Origin: Bacteroidales bacterium
Lineage (GTDB): Bacteria; Bacteroidota; Bacteroidia; Bacteroidales; UBA932
Direction of reading: 5' to 3'
DNA length: 64,000 nt
Assembly (NCBI GenBank): GCA_017430365.1
Contig: JAFRNC010000006.1
Span: 186,001-250,000, forward strand
Numbering within the stretch: the first letter of the stretch is position 1; each line of letters opens with the position of its first letter. The notes beneath the pieces are model-generated. The model had not been told where the DNA came from. It worked only from the letters and a program-made list of their open reading frames with translations, and ran no database searches. The position numbers and the translations under genes are program-made. Below are positions 58,364 through 64,000 of the stretch, piece after piece.

Positions 58364-58486
58364 ATGAACGCGCGTAAAACCTTCAAAATCAAGATTGAGT
58401 GCAAAAAGCAGAAGGTCCAGTCTGACGGAGCAGGCACCTATCCGCTAAATGGATGCCTGCTTTCTTTTCCAAAACAAAAACCCTGA
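58364..58486 (+). pseudogene. Possible N-terminal remnant of a Bacteroidetes tyrosine recombinase
   Basis: 40-codon ORF beginning MNARKTFKIKIECKKQK and continuing VQSDGAGTYPL. This short pattern (basic strand, K-K, D-G-x-TYP) resembles the arm-DNA-binding start of Bacteroidetes integrases, which then run on for about 350 residues. Here a hairpin with a T-rich tail (58430-58436 with 58454-58460) and a TGA end the frame. Recognition rests on about 25 residues, so it is tentative; it could also be chance coding or a short peptide gene. Confidence 0.35.
58430..58468 (+). terminator. Hairpin with T-rich tail inside the recombinase-like ORF
   Basis: GCAGGCA (58430-58436) pairs with TGCCTGC (58454-58460), with TCC/GGA inside, followed by TTTCTTTT. 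It may stop transcription from the 58329 promoter. The stretch 58487-58633 after it holds no gene I can support; it contains CCTGACC/GGTCAGG inverted copies about 50 bases apart. Confidence 0.4.
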
Positions 58487-58633
58487 CCGAGGGGAAGTAC
58501 TGTAAACGACAACGCGTTGGCAAAGTTGAAAAGGTCAGGACACACTACGGAAGATATTAGCAATACCCGATGTAGCCGAAACCGAGCCGAAGCCGGAAAG
58601 GCCTTTATTATCATGAATTAATCAGATTGCCAT

Positions 58634-58771
58634 ATGGAAAAGAGAATCAAAAAAATGTATGTTGCTCCGGCGTCAGAGACCCTGGAACTTTGCTGCGAGG
58701 GTTTCCTTTGCGTGAGTACGAGAAGAAGCTCCCTGCAGGACTACGAACTCCAAGAGGAGGAAGACTGGTAA
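58634..58771 (+). CDS. 45-aa Cys-containing leader-type peptide of Bacteroidales
   Basis: MEKRIKKMYVAPASETLELC then CEGFLCVSTRR and a Glu/Asp-rich end with a terminal Trp (EEEDW). The layout (basic start, Y-x-x-P, L-E-L-C, L-C-x-S, acidic tail) is that of many unannotated small ORFs in Bacteroidales that precede genes for fimbrillin-like or other surface lipoproteins. It stops 24 bases before the RTX lipoprotein gene, which supports co-expression. Role unknown; a secreted or modified peptide is possible, not shown. No Shine-Dalgarno is seen. Confidence 0.6.
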   Translation: MEKRIKKMYVAPASETLELCCEGFLCVSTRRSSLQDYELQEEEDW

Positions 58772-58795
58772 TTCACCCATGAAACAAAGAGAGCC

Positions 58796-60619
58796 ATGAA
58801 ACACACAAACAAGATTCTGATTATTGCCGCCCTTCTCCTTGCAGGCGCATTTATATCTGGGTGCAGCGTCATCAATGAGGAACTGGAGACAACTCCACTG
58901 CCTCAGGACGGCAACAGCGTTACCCTGACAACCAGAGTAAGTTTCGACGCCACCACCAAGGCGCTGGATGCTGGCGGCGTGAAAACCTTTGCCGTCGGTG
59001 ACCAGATTGCCATTTTTTATACGGATTCACTGGACGACACTCATAAGGCAGTGACCCTGGCTCTGACCGCCGACGATATAAGTGACGGCGGAAAGACCGC
59101 CCTGTTCACCGTAACCCTGAAGAAACCACAACCAGGCACTGGCGTGCGTTACGTCTATCCCGCTGCGATGGCGAGTGATGACGGATATGACATTGGGGAA
59201 AATCCCCGCATTGATTCTTATGAGGGATGGGGGACCTTTAGTCTCAAAGCCCTCGACACGCAGGACGGCACGCTTGAGAGCCTTTCCGACGGTCTCGATC
59301 TCTGCTACTTCGATGGCAGTTTAACCAATGAGGCCAGACTTCCCGAAAATACGACACTTGAAAACCTGCTTGCCATATGTAAATTCACAATAAAGGATGC
59401 CGACGGATCGGACATTACAAGCACCATCTCCAAACTGATCGTAAACGACGGCGTGCATACCTACAACGTTGTGCGCAATCCTGCAGCCGGTCCCGTCTAT
59501 GTGGCCATGCTGACCACTTACAACAGACGGACCATCCGCTTTTATGCCGTCACCAATGACGGGAATGTCTACGAAAAGTGCGTGACAGGCAAGGATATCT
59601 CAGTCGGAAAAATGTATCCCGTAGGCCTTAAAATGACAATGGACGGCAGAGACATACTATTCGGCGACGCCGGTATACCCGGCATGGAAAAAAAAGTCGA
59701 ATCGGCCACTGGTACCCCAGCGGAGTCTCTTACCGACAATGATATCCTAGATTATATCTTTAATAATCCCTTTACTGTTGTAAGCAACTGGCCCGGCTGG
59801 GACAACAGCCGGACGGATCCTAATACCGACGATTCCCTGGACGATGCCGACCTGCTTGTCGGCGGCGGGGACAATGATATCCTCTTCGGCCAGGGCAACA
59901 ATGACGTCCTCTTCGGCGACACATCGGCCAACGGCATTCTCGGCTGGACAGGATTTCAATTAAAGTATTATAGTGTTGAAAATGTGAAGACGTTCATACA
60001 CTCAATGGAGATCGCTTCACTCAATGAAGAGCTGAATAGTCTGGAAAATGAAAGCGACGGGGACGACATATTATTCGGCGGCATTGGCGATGACATGCTG
60101 TTTGGCCTTGGAGGTAACGATAAGCTGTATGGAAATATAGGTGACGACTTCATCTTTGGCGGCAGCGGAGATGACATCCTCTCCGGTGGTGAAGGCAACG
60201 ACTATCTATGCGGTGGTGAAGGCGTGGATATCATCCTTTTCTCTTCCGATGACAACATTGACGGCGGTGACGGCATCGATATCCTGCTCTGCAACAGTGA
60301 ATACGATTCTTGGGAGTACATCGAGAATGTCTACAATGTGGAATTACTCCTCAAAGTGACGGAAGGACTTGTATTTGACAACTGGGGTCATGGCGATATA
60401 TGGACCATTCCCGACTTGTTGAATATGACTATTAACGAAGATGATGTGGTTCTCACTATTTCTGATGGCGATAAAGAATGGAAAAACATCGTTACCGGCG
60501 AAAACGGAATCACTACAATCACATTTACCTACGGGGAAGGTACCATCATCCTTGAAACTACGTTGTCTGTGACAGTCAATCCGGAAGACAATAATGAATT
60601 AATCCTTTCCAGGCCGTAG
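58796..60619 (+). CDS. Lipoprotein with fimbrillin-like N-terminus and RTX-type repeats
   Basis: 607 aa. Lipoprotein signal MKHTNKILIIAALLLAGAFI to the lipobox SGC (Cys about residue 23). Residues about 40-290 resemble fimbrillin/Mfa-like domains: VSFDATTKALDAGG, KTFAVGDQIAIFYTD and a late KMYPVGLKM. Residues about 350-385 and 420-500 carry RTX nonapeptides GGxGxDxxx, for example GGGDNDILFG, GGIGDDMLFG, GGSGDDILSG and GGEGNDYLCG, which normally bind Ca2+ in a beta-roll. The C-terminal 100 residues are beta-rich and acidic. No type I secretion genes or type IX sorting domain are seen. Likely surface-exposed; function unknown. Confidence 0.8.
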   Translation: MKHTNKILIIAALLLAGAFISGCSVINEELETTPLPQDGNSVTLTTRVSFDATTKALDAGGVKTFAVGDQIAIFYTDSLDDTHKAVTLALTADDISDGGKTALFTVTLKKPQPGTGVRYVYPAAMASDDGYDIGENPRIDSYEGWGTFSLKALDTQDGTLESLSDGLDLCYFDGSLTNEARLPENTTLENLLAICKFTIKDADGSDITSTISKLIVNDGVHTYNVVRNPAAGPVYVAMLTTYNRRTIRFYAVTNDGNVYEKCVTGKDISVGKMYPVGLKMTMDGRDILFGDAGIPGMEKKVESATGTPAESLTDNDILDYIFNNPFTVVSNWPGWDNSRTDPNTDDSLDDADLLVGGGDNDILFGQGNNDVLFGDTSANGILGWTGFQLKYYSVENVKTFIHSMEIASLNEELNSLENESDGDDILFGGIGDDMLFGLGGNDKLYGNIGDDFIFGGSGDDILSGGEGNDYLCGGEGVDIILFSSDDNIDGGDGIDILLCNSEYDSWEYIENVYNVELLLKVTEGLVFDNWGHGDIWTIPDLLNMTINEDDVVLTISDGDKEWKNIVTGENGITTITFTYGEGTIILETTLSVTVNPEDNNELILSRP

Positions 60620-60693
60620 CCGCAATTTAAAGATTAGACGAATAGGGAAAAACGGATCACCGGCAGAATCGGTTGGGGGTACAAATACAAAAG

Positions 60694-60730
60694 AAAACCT
60701 ATTCAGAATCACTCTGAGTAGGTTTTTTGT
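60694..60730 (+). terminator. Terminator after the RTX lipoprotein (copy 2 of the tRNA-Lys terminator)
   Basis: AAAACCTATTCAGA pairs with TCTGAGTAGGTTTT and is followed by a T run; the first 15 and last 14 bases are identical to the hairpin after tRNA-Lys. Confidence 0.75.
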
Positions 60731-60738
60731 TTATGGTC

Positions 60739-60855
60739 CTATTCGTGCCCCTCCTCCTTTTCGTCCGAATGGACCAGAGCCAGCACGAAACTTACGATCA
60801 TCGCGATGAGGCCGAGGCCCAGGAGGATGAGGAGTATGATGAAGAAGGTTTGCAT
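60739..60855 (-). CDS. 38-aa single-pass membrane peptide
   Basis: MQTFFIILLILLGLGLIAMI followed by VSFVLALVHSDEKEEGHE: one long hydrophobic helix and a short acidic tail. A TATCTTTG element lies at 60898-60905 on the same strand, 42 bases upstream. Too short for family recognition; the hydrophobic and charge pattern plus the promoter make real coding likely. Confidence 0.5.
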   Translation of the reverse strand: MQTFFIILLILLGLGLIAMIVSFVLALVHSDEKEEGHE

Positions 60856-60897
60856 ATGTCGGGAATAATGCGGAGGGGATGTTTCGCTTTATGTTTG

Positions 60898-60905
60898 CAA
60901 AGATA
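60898..60905 (-). promoter_or_regulatory. -7 promoter element of the 38-aa peptide gene
   Basis: TATCTTTG on the minus strand; a TTTTG is 23 bases upstream, slightly long spacing. Confidence 0.4.
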
Positions 60906-60983
60906 GCGATTCGGAGGCTTTTCTTTCTCAAAATTTAATCGTATCTTTATAGGTTGAAAGAAGAAATAAAAACCGAACATCAT

Positions 60984-63203
60984 ATGGAAAAGACCTCTTA
61001 CCCCTGGACCTTTACATCCGTCGGCGGAACCGTACGCGTAAAAATCACTTCCGGAGCCGACATCGCACACCTCGGCGAACTGGACCGCAAACTGTGGACA
61101 GTCCTGAGTTGTCCGACCCGCAATCTTGAATTCGACCAGAAGACCCTCGACCTCCTCGACTCCGACCACGACGGAAACATCCGCGTCGACGAAGTAATCG
61201 CATGTGCCCAGTGGCTGACAGGTATCCTGAAAGACCCGGGGCTTCTCCTGACCCGTGGGACCGAAATACAGTTCTCTGCATTCAATGAGGAGAATCCCGA
61301 CGGCGCGAAACTGCTTGCCTCCGCCAAACAGATCCTCAAGAATCTCGGGCTTGAAAAAGACAGCATCGCGCTGGAAGACACTGCCGATAATGTGAAGATT
61401 TTCGCAGACACCAAGTTCAACGGTGACGGCATCATCACTCCGGCCAGCGCTGATGACGAGGCGCTTGCCGCCCTGGTCACAACCATCATCGAGACAATCG
61501 GCAAAGCCATGGACCGCAGCGGGGTGGATGGCGTGACGGCCGAACACATAGAAGCCTTCTATACCGCCCTCGCAGAGTACGCCGCATGGCAGGACGCCGG
61601 CACGAAGGACGTTTTCCCCTTCGGTGACAAAACCGCCGACGCACTGGCGGCCGTCGATGCCCTGAAAGACAAGGTTGCCGACTATTTCATGCGCTGCAAA
61701 CTCATCGGCTTCGACGCAGGCACCGCCCCGGCCGTGGATGTCTCAGTGGAGAAAATCAAGGCCATCGACGGCAACCTGGCCCTTGCCTCTTCCGCAATCG
61801 GCGAAGAGCCCCTGGCAAAGCCCAAGGCCGACTGTGTGCTGCCGCTCGATGCCGTCAACCCTGCCTGGAAGGCAGCGGTGGACGCGATGCGCGCACTTGT
61901 GCTGGATGAAGGCACGACGACACTCACCGAGGCTGAATGGACGGAAATCGTCGGCAAATTCGCCCCGTATACCGCATGGCTGGGTGAGAAGAAGGGCGCC
62001 GCAGTTGAAGGTCTGGGTATCGACAAGGTAAGGGAGCTCCTGAAAGCCGACCGGAAAGCGGACCTCCTGAAACTCGTCGAATCCGACAAGGCCCTCGAAG
62101 AGGAAGCCCTTTCGATAGAAGCGGTGGACAAACTGCTCCGCCTGTATCACAATTTCTATGATTTCCTGAACAATTATGTGGTCCTGGCCGACTTCTATGA
62201 GGACGATCGGAAGGCCATTTTCCAGGCCGGCCGCCTGTATATCGACCAGCGTTCAACGGACCTCTGCATCCGTGTGGACGGGCCCAATCCCGATATTTCA
62301 TCGCTCAGCGGCATGTATATCCTTTATTGTGCATGCAAGAGCGAGAAGATGGGCAAGGCCATGAATATAGCGGCAGTCCTGACCGACGGCGACGTGGAAG
62401 GAATCCGCCCTGGCAAAAACGCAGTGTTCTACGACTGTGACGGGAACGACTGGAGTGCAGTCGTCACGAGCATCGTTGACAATCCCCTCTCCCTGCGCCA
62501 GGCATTCTGGTCGCCCTACAAGAAAGCGGCGCGCTGGATATCCGACAAAATCGGCAAAGTGGCCTCCGACAAGGCGGCCAAGGGAGAAGGCACTCTTAGC
62601 AACATAACTCAAAGCGCCACTACGGCTCCGGCCGCCGGTGCTGAAGCCGCCACCAAGGCCGCGCCGTTCGACATCGGCAAGATCGCCGGTATCACCATCG
62701 CCATCGCGGCAGTGACCGGTGTCGTCACCGCCATTGTCGCCACCCTGAAGAGCCTTGCATGGTGGCAGTGGATCGTACTGATCGTCGCCCTGATGCTCGT
62801 CATCTCGCTTCCCGCGGTATTCATAGCCTGGCGGAAACTGCGCAGGCGTGACCTGGGCCCGGTCCTCAACGCCAACGGATGGGCCATCAACGCAGCCTCC
62901 TTCGTGAGGGGCAAGTTCGCCAAGAGCCTTACCAAACTGGCGGTATTCCCGAAGCTCACCGCTGTGGATCCCGTCGCCCGCCGCAAGGCGGCCTGGCGCA
63001 AATTCTGGTGCTGGCTGATTGGAATCCTGGTAGTCGCCGGACTCGGCCTCTATTTCACGGACAACCTCAAATGCATCGGTCTGCCCTACCACAAGGAGAA
63101 GCCGGCCGAGCCGGTTGAGGAAGTGGTCGATGAAGGAAGTGCGGTGGTTGAAGAGACCGCCGGGGCGGAAGAAGTACCTGCCGACGACACAACCGTCCAG
63201 TAA
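60984..63203 (+). CDS. EF-hand membrane protein of unknown function
   Basis: 739 aa from the ATG at 60984 (MEKTSYPWTF). No signal peptide. A canonical EF-hand loop DSDHDGNIRVDE occupies residues 59-70, and a degenerate Asn/Asp/Gly loop (FNGDGIITPAS) lies near residue 150. The middle 350 residues are Ala-rich and helical. Three hydrophobic helices follow near 565-588, 593-615 and 674-692, then an acidic Glu/Ala/Val tail. Similar long EF-hand proteins occur in Bacteroidales without a known role. Topology suggests a large cytoplasmic Ca2+-responsive domain anchored in the inner membrane. A start at 60954 would add 10 residues. Confidence 0.75.
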   Translation: MEKTSYPWTFTSVGGTVRVKITSGADIAHLGELDRKLWTVLSCPTRNLEFDQKTLDLLDSDHDGNIRVDEVIACAQWLTGILKDPGLLLTRGTEIQFSAFNEENPDGAKLLASAKQILKNLGLEKDSIALEDTADNVKIFADTKFNGDGIITPASADDEALAALVTTIIETIGKAMDRSGVDGVTAEHIEAFYTALAEYAAWQDAGTKDVFPFGDKTADALAAVDALKDKVADYFMRCKLIGFDAGTAPAVDVSVEKIKAIDGNLALASSAIGEEPLAKPKADCVLPLDAVNPAWKAAVDAMRALVLDEGTTTLTEAEWTEIVGKFAPYTAWLGEKKGAAVEGLGIDKVRELLKADRKADLLKLVESDKALEEEALSIEAVDKLLRLYHNFYDFLNNYVVLADFYEDDRKAIFQAGRLYIDQRSTDLCIRVDGPNPDISSLSGMYILYCACKSEKMGKAMNIAAVLTDGDVEGIRPGKNAVFYDCDGNDWSAVVTSIVDNPLSLRQAFWSPYKKAARWISDKIGKVASDKAAKGEGTLSNITQSATTAPAAGAEAATKAAPFDIGKIAGITIAIAAVTGVVTAIVATLKSLAWWQWIVLIVALMLVISLPAVFIAWRKLRRRDLGPVLNANGWAINAASFVRGKFAKSLTKLAVFPKLTAVDPVARRKAAWRKFWCWLIGILVVAGLGLYFTDNLKCIGLPYHKEKPAEPVEEVVDEGSAVVEETAGAEEVPADDTTVQ

Positions 63204-63241
63204 CCGTCCGGCAGGAGGAACCGTATGTCCGCCCGGTGAAT

Positions 63242-64000
63242 ATGGGCAGCCTGGCTGATGAACTGAGAGAGCGGAAAACGCTCGATGACGAAGGTCTCCG
63301 GGATCTGTTGGAAACCGGTGACGATAGCTTAGTGGAGGAACTGCACCGCAATGCCAGGGAAGTGGCGACGGAACAGTTCGGACGCGTAATATGGCTCCGC
63401 GCGCTCATCGAGTGGAGCAATAAATGCAGGAACGACTGCCTCTATTGCGGCATACGCAAAAGCAACCGGGATATCCGCCGCTACTCCCTTCCACGCGAAA
63501 CCATACTGGAATGTTGTGACAATGCGTGGCGTCTGGGGGTCAAGACTTTCGTGCTCCAGGGCGGAGAGAATCCAAACGGAGCCGTGGCGCTCGCACCCAT
63601 CGTGGCTGAAATCCGGGCTTCATGGCCTGAGGCTGCGATCACACTGTCGCTGGGAGAACTTCCGCCCGATACCTTCCGGCTCCTCCGGCGCAGCGGCGCA
63701 AACCGTTATCTCCTGAGACATGAAACGGCTGATCCGGTGCATTATGCACGGCTCCACCCTGCATCCATGAAGTTGGAAAACCGGCTCGCCTGTCTCAGGG
63801 AACTGCGCTCGCTCGGATATCTGACCGGCCTGGGAATGATGGTCGGCAGCCCATGGCAGACGACCGGTGACCTGATCTCCGACATACGCCTGATCGAGTC
63901 GTTCAAGCCGGAAATGATAGGCACGGGCCCCTTCATTCCGCACCACGCCACTCCCCTCGGGCATTTCCCGGCAGGCAGTCCGGAACTCACGCTCCGCATC
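63242..64000 (+). CDS. hydE: [FeFe] hydrogenase H-cluster maturation radical SAM protein HydE, C-terminus beyond right edge
   Basis: 253 codons in the window. Radical SAM motif CRNDCLYCGI (CxxxCxxC) follows WLRALIEWSNK, and RYSLPRETIL, FVLQGGENP, GLGMMVGSPWQTTGDL and GTGPFIPHHATPLG match HydE closely. HydE helps build the dithiomethylamine/CO-CN iron unit of the H-cluster, implying an [FeFe] hydrogenase elsewhere. Possible starts are ATG 63242 or GTG 63236. An AGGAGG at 63213-63218 is better spaced for ATG 63225, which opens only a four-codon frame ending at 63239, next to the hydE ATG. Confidence 0.93.
   Translation, partial: MGSLADELRERKTLDDEGLRDLLETGDDSLVEELHRNAREVATEQFGRVIWLRALIEWSNKCRNDCLYCGIRKSNRDIRRYSLPRETILECCDNAWRLGVKTFVLQGGENPNGAVALAPIVAEIRASWPEAAITLSLGELPPDTFRLLRRSGANRYLLRHETADPVHYARLHPASMKLENRLACLRELRSLGYLTGLGMMVGSPWQTTGDLISDIRLIESFKPEMIGTGPFIPHHATPLGHFPAGSPELTLRI

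Larger units (their letters stand above)
58203..60731. mobile_element. Putative degenerate tRNA-targeted island (about 2.5 kb)
   Basis: Bounded by GGGGGTACAA at 58203-58212 (3' tip of tRNA-Lys) and 60675-60684, each followed 10-11 bases later by a near-identical hairpin terminator (58223-58263 and 60694-60730). Between them lie a truncated recombinase-like ORF, a small peptide gene and the fimbrillin-RTX lipoprotein gene. Base and codon use inside is more AT-rich than the flanks. The direct repeats are short and imperfect, so an old integration or a deletion between tandem tRNA genes are both possible. No intact integrase is present. Confidence 0.45.

Noticed and set aside
58560-58600. Short CCGAAACCG / CCGAAGCCG repeats as an attachment site
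   Set aside because: Too short and imperfect, with no matching copy at the other end of the island.
60640-60684. A second tRNA gene before the 60694 terminator
   Set aside because: Only the 3' tip GGGGGTAC and a vague T-loop-like GAATC remain; no acceptor 5' strand, D-arm or anticodon arm can be folded.

Overview
The window comes from a GC-rich (roughly mid-50s % G+C by eye) anaerobic member of the Bacteroidales. The evidence is a SusC/SusD outer-membrane pair, DUF4252, DUF4199, DUF1573 and head-GIN lipoprotein-type genes, a Rho factor with a long Q/P-rich insertion, promoters of the Bacteroidetes type (TTG, about 19-21 bases, TAnnTTTG), few Shine-Dalgarno sequences, and the [FeFe]-hydrogenase maturase HydE. 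Many exported glycosidases for host-type glycans (sialidase, hexosaminidase, fucosidase) suggest a gut or other animal-associated organism. Genus cannot be fixed from this sequence alone.

Layout. 1-4.0 kb (minus): GH78 alpha-L-rhamnosidase (cut by the left edge), M19 dipeptidase and a head-GIN protein, probably one operon. 4.1-9.8 kb: rlmB (minus), then DUF4199, a GT2 glycosyltransferase and lpdA, then a DUF4252 / ECF sigma / anti-sigma-like / DUF4252 cassette. 9.8-15.4 kb (minus): secA, meaB, DUF1573 protein. 15.5-20.6 kb (plus): M16 lipoprotein peptidase, small 2[4Fe-4S] ferredoxin, a repeated palindromic element, Na/Pi cotransporter. 20.6-24.7 kb: GH29 fucosidase, GlsB/YeaQ-type protein, GH31 glycosidase.

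24.7-41.3 kb is a complete sialic acid (nan) locus. A minus-strand unit nanT-nanA-nanE(AGE)-susC-susD starts from a promoter facing a divergent ROK regulator. A hairpin follows susD. A second promoter then drives nanS (two-domain sialate O-acetylesterase), nanH (sialidase), a GH20 hexosaminidase and nanM (mutarotase), with stop-start overlaps. Together they would de-acetylate and release sialic acid, bind and import it through SusC/D, convert its anomer, pass it over the inner membrane, cleave it to ManNAc and pyruvate, and epimerise ManNAc to GlcNAc. The susD gene has an in-frame amber codon as codon 3 of its signal peptide.

41.3-57.2 kb is mostly housekeeping: a Tat-signal PLP lyase, DUF1232, psd, cdsA, ftsH, rsfS, birA, rpe, pepD, dnaA, a SPOR-domain amidase, lptD and rho, then a secreted esterase.

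58.1-60.7 kb is the most unusual part. A tRNA-Lys(CTT) gene and its terminator are followed by about 2.5 kb ending in a second, imperfect copy of the tRNA 3' tip plus terminator. Inside are a truncated ORF resembling the start of a Bacteroidetes tyrosine recombinase, a 45-residue Cys-rich peptide of a kind often found before surface lipoprotein genes, and a lipoprotein that joins a fimbrillin-like N-terminus to RTX-type Gly/Asp calcium-binding repeats. It looks like a degenerate tRNA-targeted island carrying one surface protein. The window closes with a 38-residue membrane peptide, an EF-hand membrane protein of unknown function and hydE (cut by the right edge).
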